A DNA stretch of 64,000 nucleotides from assembly GCA_028752905.1 (NCBI GenBank), contig JAQNBH010000012.1, positions 27,413,816-27,477,815 of the forward strand. The letters are read 5' to 3'. The number at the start of each line of letters is the position of its first letter. The first letter of the stretch is position 1. Origin of the DNA: Cladorhizidae sp. MBARI D1340-BT2. Its lineage: Eukaryota > Porifera > Demospongiae > Poecilosclerida > Cladorhizidae. The position numbers and the translations under genes are program-made. The notes under the pieces were generated by a model. The model did no database searches and was not told the DNA's origin. It saw nothing but the letters and a program-made list of their open reading frames with translations. Below, in pieces: positions 10,411 to 20,660 of the stretch.

Positions 10411-10463
10411 TGTGGCTACTGGATTTATTTACTTGCTTCACTGATGACATAATAACATAACAC
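10411..10463 (+). repeat. Truncated 3' LTR of CsRn1-like element
   Basis: TGTGGCTACTGGATT matches the start of the 5' LTR for about 53 bp, then sequence switches to the host unit. A short purine tract (GGGGAG, 10402-10407) just before it is the candidate plus-strand primer. Confidence 0.65.
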
Positions 10464-12195
10464 GCCTCTGCCCCCACCCCTTCCTTAAGAAGTATAGAGT
10501 AGTTAGCAGGAGAGTGTGTGGAAATTGTCATTTCTGATCTGCTTTGTCTGGCTGTTGGTCGGCTTGTGTCAGTGCATTCAATTGGCTCTAATCAATGCAC
10601 ATCCTTACTATTTCGTCCTTCCTCACCGTTGGGATTGGAAATGACCAGGGGCTTTAGATGGTTCTATAATATGTTGTTCCAACAATGTCTGGATTTCCTT
10701 GTGAATACCATCTTCACAACTCTTTGGGACTTGCCTTGGTGGAATCCTGTTGTTTTGGGCTTGATTGGTCTCAATGGCATGTTCCACTGCCGTTGTTTCC
10801 CCAGAGATATTTGTGTAGACTGTTGGGGAAGTATTCATCAAACATTAGAGTTGTGAAGTCTGTTCATCCTTTTCTTTCTGTCATGCATGTGCACTCTGTA
10901 TGTAACTGGTGCTATTTGCTGCATCTGTTCCAGGTTCTCCCTCATGGTTGGTAGACATTGAACAGCAGTGGTGTGTTGACTGACCTTCTTAATAATTTGT
11001 TTCAATGTGGCATAAAACCGTTTTAACGTACTGTTCGTCTGCGGGAGGTATGCAATTGCTATGATGTGGTGAATGCCTAGTTTCTGATATAAGGTTGTCA
11101 CAAGAATGACACAAAATTGATGCCCTGATCTGTCAGTAGTTTAGCTTGTATTCCTATGGGAGAGAATATGTCCATCAAAGCAGAGAAAAGAGTTTCAGCA
11201 ACAGCTTTCCGTAGTAGTGTGGCATCACCATCTGGCAAAATGCATGGATGTTAACAGGTCTTGTTGCCAGTTCTAGTGTGAGGCAAAAGGTCAACTATAT
11301 CAAAAGCATTAGTTATGTGATAATTGGCATAGAGATTAGTGGGTATGTGGACGTCTACCTCCCTTCTGGCATTTAGCGCAGGATTCACAGGCTTGATTCA
11401 CATCCCGGCTGAGGCCTGGCCAGTAAAAGTGGGCCAACAGTCTGTGTCTGGCTTTGTTGTACCCGAGGTGACCGGTCATGTGGAGTGTGTGAGCTATGGC
11501 TTGCTGTTGTCTGTAGCCTGCCAACACTGGTTGGTGTATTTCATTGTCGAACTTGTCGTGTCGACATCTAAACAACAATCCAACCTCACAAAACTAATCA
11601 GAGTTCCCCTGGTTCAGCGATTCTCACTCTTTGTGCAAGTATGAGTTGTTCTGTAGCCAAGCACTAAAGTCTGGCAACCGTGTTCATCAACACAGACTTG
11701 TTTACCAACTATTTTAGAGGTTGTGTTCCCATCTGGTTGAGTGGGTGTCTTCTCATATATTTGAGAGTGTGCGCTATCCTCTGGTTGAGAAGGTGTGTTC
11801 TCAACTAATTTAGATGACGTGTTCATCTCAGGAATGACAGATGGGATATGTGTTTGCTAAGTCAAATTCCTTGAGTGGATCAGTCACCCTTACTAAGGAT
11901 AGCTTCTCTCCCTCCAAAGAGCCTTCCAGAAGTACAGTCTTGGAAACCACAGAGTGTGAAGCTGCTGTGTCTAACTTGATGGTTGCATCCTTGCCATTCA
12001 GTAAGCCCTGTACCAGGTAGTCATGTGAGTGATGGCAGGTGGGACTGCAAAGGTATACTTTCTCTTTAGGACACCCGGCTTCTTGACATCATGGTTATGT
12101 GTCTGTTGGTAAAGGGTCCTTCTATTATATTTTCTGAGTACTAGATGGACCAAGTGTGAGTTGCCTATAGCAAGATATCTGAGAGTGAGTGACAA
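10464..12195 (-). mobile_element. Gmr1-like gypsy fragment, family a (U1)
   Basis: Read on the minus strand: protease region with KLDTAAS (about 11975-11950), H2C2 integrase zinc motif (HMTGHLGYNKARHR..., C-x2-C, 11490-11345), integrase core with HLPQTNSTLKRFYATLK (about 11045-10990), then reverse transcriptase N-terminus with IPPRQVPKS and HIIEPSKAP (10760-10630), ending near CIDYSQLN. Integrase precedes reverse transcriptase, the Gmr1-type order. Frameshifts and stops throughout; no LTR was found in this unit. Confidence 0.7.
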
Positions 12196-12477
12196 CCTTT
12201 TACCTGGAGAGATATCAGCTCTGACAGAGCTGTCGTGACTCTGATGGGTCAGGTATGAACTGACCTATATATATATAATTAGGTAACTTTGATTATGGCA
12301 TATACAAAGCATACCTCAGCTAAACGAGAGTCAAACCTCTCCCTCAAATATCTGAAATTACTCTCTTGGTCAGACAGCCTCATCTCTTCGGAGATTGTTC
12401 TAATCTCCATGCTGGGTACATTGAGGGAATACAGGGCTTACTGCCCGACTCCTGAATCTCAACTCTCAAGACCATAG
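12196..12477 (-). other. U1-specific segment with a minus-strand exon-like ORF
   Basis: This replaces the palindrome and direct repeat seen in other units. On the minus strand, 12410-12315 encodes 32 residues from MEIRTISEEMRLSDQ to a GAG followed by GTATGC, a good donor site, with a heptad-like hydrophobic pattern. No homologous exon was found elsewhere in the window. It could be gag remnant or host exon. Confidence 0.3.
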
Positions 12478-12539
12478 TGTGAAACTAGACCCATCACTGG
12501 CTGACAAATCATTTGAATCACGTGCATTTCATGTGAAAC

Positions 12540-13095
12540 ATGTTACCAGTGAGTATAAATGTGTTGCCAGTGAGTATAAATGTGTTGCCAGTGAGTATAA
12601 ATGTGTTGCCAGTGAGTATAAATGTGTTTCCAGTGAGTTTAAATGTGTTGCCAAGTGCATATAAATGTGTTGCCAGTGTATATAAATGTGTTGCCAGTGA
12701 GTATAAATGTGTTGCCAGTGAGTATAAATGTGTTGCCAGTGCATATAAATGTGTTGCCAGTGAGTATAAATGTGTTGCCAGTGAGTATAAATGTGTTGCC
12801 CGTGAGTATAAATGTGTTGCCAGTGAGTATAAATGTGTTGCCAGTGAGTATAAATGTGTTGCCAGTGAGTATAAATGTGTTGCCAGTGAGTATAAATGTG
12901 TTGCCAGTGAGTATAAATGTGTTGCCAGAGAGTATAAATGTGTTGCCAGTGAGTATAAATATGTTGCCAGTAAGTGTAAATGTGTTGCCAGTGAGTATAA
13001 ATGTGTTGCCAGTGAGTATAAATGTGTTGCCAGTGAGTATAAATTTGTTGCCAGTGAGTATAAATGTGTTGCCAGTTAGTATAAATGTGTTGCAT
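12540..13095 (+). repeat. 21-bp minisatellite, about 26 copies (U1)
   Basis: Unit: TGTTGCCAGTGAG followed by TATAAATG. Nearly all copies are exactly 21 bp, with scattered substitutions (GTGCATATAAAT, CCCGTGAG). Because 21 is a multiple of three, five of six frames are open; these ORFs are not genes. Confidence 0.95.
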
Positions 13096-13456
13096 TGTCT
13101 CCGTGTCTTCATATGCCCCTGAAGGCTAAAGCATTCAGTTGAATCGTTGGCAAATAAATTTAAGAAAGATAAGTCATCGGTACGAGTCAACTTTCATATC
13201 GCAGCTGCCAGAATGGAAAGGTTGCTAGTTAGTCGCTGATGCAGAAATAGAAAATACAGAGCATACAAATGATGCGTCAGAAGAAATTGAGCGTACAGGA
13301 TTGTTTTTTATTTTATTTAGCATAAATGTTTGTGGTAAGCATTTTTTCATACCCTGTAGTAAATGAGTCATAAGATGAATGAAGTACCAGCTATATTGCT
13401 TTATTTAGCTAATACATAATAAATGTTATTGTTTTGACTGTGTGCTTTTGATTCAG

Positions 13457-16400
13457 GTGATCAGCCTGGTAGTGGCAGTGAGGGTGAGAAAACCTTTAAT
13501 TAGTGCTACTTTTCAGGTCACACACCAGCTTTTACATGTCCTGGCAGTCCCATTCACAAACCATGGCTGGGTATAGGAATAGGACTGGTATAGGAATAGG
13601 ACTGGATTTTTTTGTGATTTATAAGTTTCGCTTTCACAAGTTTCAAAAAGCTGGGATAATATTTCAGCCATGTTTAATATTAATGGGTGTGGCTATCTGT
13701 GTTTTGGGACAGGGGCAGGGTTTCTGGCGCAACTGGAGGAATCTGGATTTAAGGGGTGGGGCATGGTGGTTAAAGATGTGAAAACGTTTCTAATGAATTT
13801 TAATAATACAATTTGCAACGGGTGGGCAAAAACGTTCCAGCCGCCCCTGCCCCCCCCCCCTCCTGAAACCCTGGGAGGGTAGGGAGGGAGGATTGGGCAC
13901 TAAGTGCAGCAGAACGTATGAGGGAGGGTGCTATATTTTTGTGTTGGAACTAATGGGAGTAATGTGTATGTGAGTTATGGTGGTGGGGGATAGTGTGTGC
14001 ATGATTTAGTTGGTGGGTAGAGGGGGTATGAGTTGTGTGGTGTGTGTATGAGTTTGATAGTGGGAGAGGTGTGTGATATTGTGGGCATGGTGTGTGTGTA
14101 TGAGGTGGTGTTTGTGGGCTTGGTGTGTATGGGTTGGGGTTGTGGGATAAGTGAAGTGGGGTAGTGGTGTGTTTGTGTGGGTTGAGGTGGTGTGTGTGTC
14201 ATTTGGTTGGGATGGTGGGGGTGGTGTGGTTATGGGATAGGGTGGTGAAGTGATGTATGTTTGAGTTGGGGTGGTGGGAGTGGTGTGGGTATGATTGGTA
14301 TAGTGGGGTGTGTGTATATGAGTTGCTGGTTTAGGATGGTGTATGAGTTTGGGTTGGGTTGTGCATGTGGTCTATATTTTGGTTGACTTACGATGGGTGA
14401 GGGGGTATGGGGATGGACTAATTGTAGAAGAATGTGTGATGGGAAGATGATGTTGAACTAATGTGGGTAGTGTGTGAATGAGTTGATGTGGTGTGGTTAG
14501 TGTGTGAGTTGGTGGGTAGAGGGGTATGGGTTGGGTGGTGGGTGTGTTAGTTTGGTTGTGGGGGTGGTGGAGTGTATACGAGTTGGATTGGTATGTATAA
14601 CTGGGGATGTGATTGGACTAGCAGAGAAGACAAAAAAACAACTAGATAAGCTGAGGAAATAAGCTGAGGAAAAAATCTACTTTTTGTTTAAAACTTAGCT
14701 ACAGGCAGAGTTAATTAGTCCTGCCTCTTAGTTTAGAATGTTATGTTGCTATGTGTTGACTGGTGTTGATTGGTCTGTTCTGCTTAACATTTTGTTCTTG
14801 TTTTCTGTGCTGCTGTTCTTGTTTGGGTCTGTCTATTGGGGAGAGTGAAGGACATGTGTGGCATTATAGTTTCAGCCTAGGAGTATGGGGATGTCCAGTG
14901 TAGACATGTTTGTTGTGTCTAGTTATCTAGGGCTGGATCTGGGGGTTGGGCTAGCTGAGTGTGAGTTGTTTGGTATTTTGATTATGGATGTGTGCATGTG
15001 TGATGTTGGGAATGAGGCTGTGTGAGTGTAATGCCAGGGCTAGGACTACACATAACTTTTGCTTGCAGAGGTGGACAACTTCCTCTTCAAAACAAATGCT
15101 TAAAATTGCAGCTGCCAACTTGAACATTCTCTTTCCGGCTGATTACTGTTTATTGAAGTGCTTATTATGAGGAAAGCTACACAGGCACCTATACCTTCCA
15201 GCAAACACTACCTGCTCTTCTTACTTGGTGTGGCTCAGGAATCCTGTTTTTTCTTAGAGTGACTCATGAGAGTAGCTCCTTCTTTGTCTGGCTTATGAGA
15301 GTTACTCCATCTTCATGTGGCTCATGTAACAGAAGTATAGCTTTCTGCTCCTCTCTAATAAATAATGCAAAGCATTCATTTACATGGTAGAAGATTCAAT
15401 GTGTGTGCATTATTTATTTAGTAATAGCTTAGTTGTTGCTAAGCACTGCTGGTTTGGTTAGAAGTGGTGATAGACAACCAGAGTTTATGGTTCACTTGTG
15501 GATATACACTTGCTTGGTATGTTTAGTAGTAGTGTAAATAAAACCTTCCATTGATGCACTCACACAAATAATCCACTCATTGACTAGCTGTTGTTGCTGC
15601 AGATGTTACTGGAAAAACTGATGAAGAAGCAGCTGCCATCACTGCATTCTCAAGCAGCTTCAAGGCACAGGTTAGCAAAACCATCTATCAGGGTTTCACA
15701 GGGAGTCAGGGGATCAGGGATTACCCCACCTCCCACCTACACCACAAGGATTTAAAAAAATTGTAGTGTCATAATAGGTATATAGTATGCATTCACTATT
15801 TGTTTTGTAGCTAATGTTACAATTGCAGTTAATGAACTTGGCAATTAAGTAGACAACATGTGTAATACATTCCCAAGATTTTACTTTGAATATGTCAAAA
15901 TTGCACTAAAACCTGCTGAAGTCAGTTCAAGTCCTTCAATTGTGATTCACCTGAGCCTATCCAGGTTAGTGTTACTTATCTATTTCGAAGACTTAACTTA
16001 ATAAACTTCATCTAACCAAAAATCAGGCTAATAGGTCCAAGTAGTAAGGATAGCTATGAAAAATTTCAGGCTCGACACTCATCCCCACTCTTCCCAGCAA
16101 CTAAAATGTCTCTATGAAGCCATGATCTTCATGCTATATTAGTTGTTTCTGTTGTTATTTTAGTTATTATTGTAGAAATATGGCGAACTGCTGGCCAAAG
16201 TTCCAGAGTGCAACCGTGCTTACCTAGATGATGTGATAATGTCAGATGTGGACCTAGGTCGAATTTCTGCAAAACTGAATGTACATAAGGCATATCTGCT
16301 AGGACTGAACTGGTCTGACGTGCAGCACATAATGACCACATACAGTGGAAGTGATCTACAAAGGTACTACAATGCTAAATGTGTGAATTGTGGATGTGGT

Positions 16401-17014
16401 TTTATAGATGCACACTACATGTATTTACAAGGTGGGCTGTTCTGGAACATTGGAGATCTAAAGCTGGTTATCCAAAGACTTACAGGAATCTTCTTCGAGT
16501 ATGTGTGGAGGGAGATTTGAAGGAATCTGCTGAAGACATTATTTCCATCTTAAGGAGAAAAGGTTGGTCTAGATGGTTGTGTTGGTGTGTATATTTTAAG
16601 TGGTAAAGGGTGGTCACCCTTAGTCTACATGGGTACAGTCTTGCTTATCTTCTTTTTTACAACTAGATATTACATAAGGTAGAACAATCCTGAATACTTT
16701 TGGAACTGGTCGACACGATTCGAATGCGTAAATGCTTCTTTGCAAGTGCGTAGTTTGTAATTATAGATACAGCCTGAAATGTTCTGGCCTGTAATTAGCA
16801 TAACTTTTCAATCCCTTTTCCTCGTGCTTGCTCTTCACTTGTCCTTCCCCCTCCACATTGCTCTGTAAAGTTGACAATGGAGTACAGAAATTGAGTCATG
16901 GCCTCTTCTGCTTTACTTACAGCAGGAAGAAAGATGCCATTAAGGGGACGCATGTGCAGACTAGCAAATCTAGAGGCATCTGAAGAACAACTTCACTGTG
17001 CTCAACAAATTTAG
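13457..17014 (+). CDS. Death-domain protein, copy 2
   Basis: Inferred join: candidate micro-exon 13457-13483 (end of U1), then 15603-15670, 16176-16363, 16432-16562 and 16923-17014 in U2. The micro-exon would encode GDQPGSGSE and exits in phase 1; its last G completes the first Asp codon of the next exon. The Death-domain core keeps LGLNWSDVQHI, WAVLEHWRSKAGYPK and AEDIISIL; tail GRKMPLRGRMC and stop at 17012-17014. The first Death exon is 188 nt, one codon shorter than copies 1, 3 and 4. The acceptor before the third Death-side exon is CAAG, weaker than the CAG of copy 3. A first coding exon with an ATG was not found. Confidence 0.55.
13484..13715. other. Non-coding spacer between micro-exon and MITE (U1)
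   Basis: Conserved in all units (20688-20885, 31388-31599, 46978-47187, 58913-59122) with short open stretches but no consistent frame. Nothing recognised. Confidence 0.4.
13716..13873. mobile_element. hAT-type MITE (U1)
   Basis: Ends CAGGGTTTC and GAAACCCTG, the same first nine bases as hAT 1, with an internal C tract and about 158 bp in all. No coding capacity. Flanks AGGGG and GGAGG are not an exact duplication. Confidence 0.65.
13920..14600. repeat. G/T-rich degenerate minisatellite (U1)
   Basis: Long plus-strand G/T-biased tract of irregular GTGTGTGTATGAGTTGGGGT-like units with almost no C. Minus-strand ORFs rich in His, Thr and Pro follow from this composition and are not genes. Confidence 0.85.
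14611..14985. other. Conserved unit leader (U2)
   Basis: From the GACTAGCAGAGAAGAC anchor to the open block. Conserved in U2-U5 (24661-25020, 40504-40849, 52577-52922). No ORF or known motif. Confidence 0.4.
14988..15400 (+). other. Unit-start open block, broken (U2)
   Basis: Homologue of 52923-53327, with a stop at about 15168 and small indels. Unknown function. Confidence 0.35.
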
Positions 17015-17256
17015 CTAACTAGAATAAGCTAACTTATCATTGAGATTGCTATGTTATGAACTTTGTGGCTTCCTCACGTCTTCCTGGAGAATTTACAATG
17101 GGAGTAGCTCCCAGCAATCAATGGAAAGAGAAGTGGTAACATCCATTTTTCTTGAGTATTAACTTTCATCATAAGATTTATATTTTAATGAGTATTTTGT
17201 TATGTTTTTGCCTGTTTCTACCTCAATGCTCTGTCTTCATCAGGGTGAGAAACAAG

Positions 17257-17289
17257 GCAACACATTTACACTCAGTGGCAACACATTTC
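17257..17289 (-). repeat. Inverted minisatellite seed (U2)
   Basis: GGCAACACATTT repeated 21 bp apart, the reverse complement of the unit at 19288-20283, which lies 2 kb downstream. Confidence 0.6.
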
Positions 17290-17345
17290 ATTTACATTTA
17301 CATAAATAAGGTAATTACAAATAACCAATCAAATGCAAGTCGTTA

Positions 17346-17430
17346 GTGTGTGAGGTGAGAGGTCCCACACATTAACATGTGGGCGAGTGTAAATTGTTGA
17401 TTGTGCAGGCTAAGTGTTGCCAGTTAGGCT
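17346..17430. repeat. Direct repeat, left copy (U2)
   Basis: GTGTGAGGTGAGAGGTC through GGCTAAGTGTTG and GTTAGGC; the right copy is at about 19040-19125. The pair brackets the Gmr1-like fragment and palindrome. Confidence 0.6.
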
Positions 17431-18708
17431 TGGGCCCTGCCCCCACCCCTTCCTTTTAAGGAGTATGGAGTAGTTAGTGTGTGGAAATTGTCACTTCTGA
17501 TCTGTGAACAATACTCGTCTTGTTGGGCTGTTGGTCGGCTTATGTCAGTGCATTCAATTGGCTCTAATCAATGCACATCCTTACCATTTCATCCTTCTTC
17601 ACTGTTAGGATTGAGGCCTGGCCAGTAAAAGTGGGCCAACAGTCTGTGTCTGGCTTTGTTGTACCCGAGGTGACCGGTCATGTGGAGTGTGTGAGCTATG
17701 GCTTGCTGTTGTCTGTTTCCTAGCAACACTGGTTGGTGCATTTCATTGTGTAACTTGTCGTGTCGACATCTAAACAACAATCCAACCTCACAAAACTAAT
17801 CAGAGTTCCCCTGGTTCAGCGATTCTCACTCTTTGTGCAAGTTTGAGTTGTTCTGGAGCACTAAAGTCTGGGCAACCATGTTCATCAACATGGACTTGTT
17901 TACCAACTGGTTGAGAGGGCGTGTTCTCATCTAATTTAGAGGATGTGTTCATCTCAGGAATGACAGATGGGATAGAGACAAAGTCTTAAGCATCTTTTAA
18001 TTTTTGTTATTTGCTTTATCTGGGTTTCTGATCCAGGTCAATCAATTTGGTCAATCAATTTATCGCTGTCATTTCCAACTAACTCCTCCCACTGTGTGAG
18101 TATTCCTCCTGAGTTCACTGTAGCTATCTCATCAGCCTGCAAGTGTTGTTGCTCTTGCTCTGCAGCTTGTCTTGTCTCTACCAACATAGCTTGTGTTTAA
18201 ATCATCAGTCTCTCTTTCACTAATGGCTCAATTTAGGAAGGGAGCATCTTGACCCAGTAGAATATCAGCAGTGATGCCATCAGCCACAGATCCTTGAAGT
18301 TTTGCAGTCTCCCACCTATGTCAATGTTTATGTTTGCTAAGTCAAATTCCTTGAGTGGACCAGTCACCCTTACTAAGGAAACCTTATCTCCCTCGAAAGA
18401 GCCTTCCAGAAGTGGAGTCTTGGAAACCACCGAGTGTGAAGCTGCTGTGTCTAACTTGATGGTTGCATCCTTGCCATTCAGTAAGCCCTGTACCAGGTAG
18501 TCATGTGAGTGATGGCAGGTGGGACAGCAAAGGTATACTTTCTCTTTAGTACACTTGGCTGGTCCCGGCTTCTTGACATCATGGTTATGTGTCTGTTGGT
18601 AAGGGGTCCTTCTCTTATATTTTCTGAGAACTAGATGGATCAAGTGAGGTATTGGTCAACCATGGTGCCAACTTTTTTGAGTCTTTGTTCCTCACTGCCA
18701 AAGCAATG
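17431..18708 (-). mobile_element. Gmr1-like gypsy fragment, family a, internally deleted (U2)
   Basis: Minus strand: the best-preserved protease reading frame of the family (18643-18233; KLDTAASHSVVSK), then the H2C2 zinc motif (17780-17620). The integrase core and reverse transcriptase start are lost: sequence jumps near 17611 from the reverse transcriptase edge to the zinc motif, about 1 kb deleted relative to U3, with a TG shared at the junction. Confidence 0.7.
18233..18643 (-). pseudogene. Retroviral-type aspartic protease of Gmr1-like element (U2)
   Basis: A 136-residue open frame with a CPTCHHSHDYLVQGL segment followed by the catalytic KLDTAAS (D-T-A). A GPLKEFDLANI segment follows. 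There is no start-site evidence, and the rest of pol is broken, so it is a remnant. Confidence 0.6.
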
Positions 18709-19000
18709 TGTGGTGGAAGCATCCTCTAAACATGCACATATCAGCTTTTTCTTGGCTGTTTCAACCAGCTACACAATTGTTGTTTAATTGTCCCTAGCAG
18801 TACACTGTGTAGTTATTTCTGGTGGAAGCATCCTCAAACCATGTTCCACAGCAAATCTTTTACCAGCTTCTTCTGGGCTGCTTCAACCAGTTACAGAACA
18901 GTTACAAATCTTTGTCCCTATATAGCAGTACACAATGTCACACTTTTCTTTGGCTTGATAGTTGATGGTGGGAGGCTACTATCAAGCCAAACAAAAGTGC
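18709..19000. repeat. Inverted-repeat element, flipped orientation (U2)
   Basis: Starts TGTGGTGGAAGCATCC. It then carries a second, full left arm beginning TGGTGGAAGCATCCTC near 18821, a loop reading TGATGGTGGGAGGCT, and a truncated right arm (ACTATCAAGCC...). The loop is the reverse complement of the loop in U3-U5. Confidence 0.65.
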
Positions 19001-19039
19001 CATAGAGTGTGTACTATGCAATCATGTTAATACCAATAT

Positions 19040-19125
19040 AAGGGTGAGGTTAGAGGTCTCATAAATTAACATAAGGGTGAGTGTTAATTGATGGTTGTAC
19101 AAGCTAAGTGTTGTCTGTTAGGCTT
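19040..19125. repeat. Direct repeat, right copy (U2)
   Basis: GGGTGAGGTTAGAGGTCTC through GGCTAAG or AAGCTAAGTGTTG and GTTAGGC; pairs with 17346-17430. Confidence 0.55.
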
Positions 19126-19287
19126 GTGATTCCTGACTTGATTGAATGCTAGAGTGTATAAGCACAGTCCTGCATCAGACTGAAAGAGGCCTGGTAACTG
19201 CTGAATCTCAATTCTCAAGACCATGTGTGTGAAACTAGACCCATCACTGGCTGACAGATCATGAATCACGTGCATTTCAAGTGACAC

Positions 19288-20283
19288 ATGTTGCCTGTAA
19301 GTATAAATGTGTTGCCAGTGAGTATAAATGTGATGCCAGTGGGTATAAATGTGTTGCCAGTGAGTATAAATGTGTTGCCAGTGAGTATAAATGTGTTGCC
19401 AGCGAGTATAAATGTGTTGCCAGTGAGTATAAATGTGTTGCCAGTGAGTATAAATGTGTTGCCAGCGAGTATAAATGTGTTGCCAGCGAGTATAAATGTG
19501 TTGCCAGCGAGTATAAATGTGTTGCCAGCGAGTATAAATGTGTTGCCAGTGAGTATAAATGTGTTGCCAGTGAGTATAAATGTGTTGCCAGTGAGTATAA
19601 ATGTGTTGCCAGTGAGTATAAATGTGTTGCCAGTGAGTATAAATGTGTTGCCAGTGAGTATAAATGTGTTGCCAGCGAGTATAAATGTGTTGCCAGCGAG
19701 TATAAATGTGTTGCCAGCGAGTATAAATGTGTTGCCAGCGAGTATAAATGTGTTGCCAGTGAGTATAAATGTGTTGCCAGTGAGTATAAATGTGTTGCCA
19801 GTGAGTATAAATGTGTTGCCAGCGAGTATAAATGTGTTGCCAGCGAGTATAAATATGTTGCCAGTGAGTATAAATGTATTGCCAGTGAGTATAAATGTGT
19901 TGCCAGCGAGTATAAATGTGTTGCCAGTGAGTATAAATGTGTTGCCAGTGAGTATAAATGTATTGCCAGTGAGTATAAATGTGTTGCCAGCGAGTATAAA
20001 TGTGTTGCCAGTGAGTATAAATGTGTTGCCAGTGAGTATAAATGTGTTGCCAGTGAGTATAAATGTGTTGCCAGTGAGTATAAATGTGTTGCCAGTGAGT
20101 ATAAATCTGTTGCCAGTGAGTATAAATGTGTTGCCAGTGAGTATAAATGTGTTGCCAGTGAGTATAAATCTGTTGCCAGTGAGTATAAATGTGTTGCCAG
20201 TGAGTATAAATGTGTTGCCAGTGAGTATAAATGTGTTGCCAGTGAGTATAAATCTGTTGCCAGTGAGTATAAATGTGTTGCAT
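19288..20283 (+). repeat. 21-bp minisatellite, about 47 copies (U2)
   Basis: Longest array. Only here does a CCAGCGAG variant occur, in runs interspersed with CCAGTGAG, showing local expansion after the units separated. The 431-codon minus-strand ORF across it (20379-19084) is a by-product of the 21-bp period. Confidence 0.95.
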
Positions 20284-20660
20284 TGTCTCCATGTCTTCAT
20301 ATGCCCCTGATGGGCTAAAGCATTCTGTTAAATCATTGGCCAATTTTTTAAAGAAAGATAAGTCATCGGTACGAGTCAACTTTCATATCGCAGCTGCCAG
20401 AATAGAAAGGTTGCTAGTTACTCGCTGATGCTGAAATAAGAAAATACAGAGCATACAAATGATGCGTCACAAGAAATTGAGCATACAGGATTGTTTTTTA
20501 TTTTATTTAGCATAAATGTTTGAGGTAAACATTTTTTCATACACTGGAGTAAATGAGTCATATGATGAATGAAGTACTAGCTATATTGCTTATTAATAAT
20601 TTATTTAGCTAATACATAATAAATGTTATTGTTTTGACTGTGTTAGTGCTTTGGGTTCAG

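Larger units (their letters stand above)
2712..10463 (+). mobile_element. CsRn1-like Ty3/gypsy retrotransposon, interrupted and decayed
   Basis: A 7.75-kb element private to U1, with LTR, tRNA-Trp-type primer site, gag, protease, reverse transcriptase, RNase H and integrase in standard gypsy order. Removing a hAT insertion (4183-7242) and a solo LTR (7687-8217) leaves about 4.1 kb. All genes carry frameshifts, so it is dead. The 3' LTR is truncated after about 53 bp and some 150 bp of the host unit are missing at that edge, so no target duplication can be read. The family call rests on the primer site and on the gag zinc-knuckle and protease style. Confidence 0.8.
1..14610. repeat. Tandem segmental unit U1
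   Basis: First copy of the large repeat; the window opens inside its first block. It holds Death-domain exons (798-2422), an inverted minisatellite seed, a private CsRn1-like insertion, a minus-strand Gmr1-like fragment, a 21-bp minisatellite, a MITE and a G/T-rich tract. It lacks the palindrome, the 193-bp solo LTR and the K02A2.6-like element of later units. It is the most diverged copy in the Death exons. The right border is set at the shared anchor reading GACTAGCAGAGAAGAC. Confidence 0.85.

Noticed and set aside
12540..13095. CRISPR-like array
   Set aside because: Repeats are contiguous with no spacers, in a eukaryotic tandem array.
12529..13190. Long ORFs on both strands with CVASEYK, LPVSINV, HIYTHWQ or TFILTGN repeats (also at 19084-20379, 30380-31089, 46131-46630 and 58186-58613)
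   Set aside because: The 21-bp period is divisible by three, so five of six frames stay open automatically; frames and ends differ between units.
13975..14202. His/Thr/Pro-rich minus-strand ORF, also at 47510-47851
   Set aside because: Composition of the G/T-rich tract read on the other strand; not conserved as a frame.
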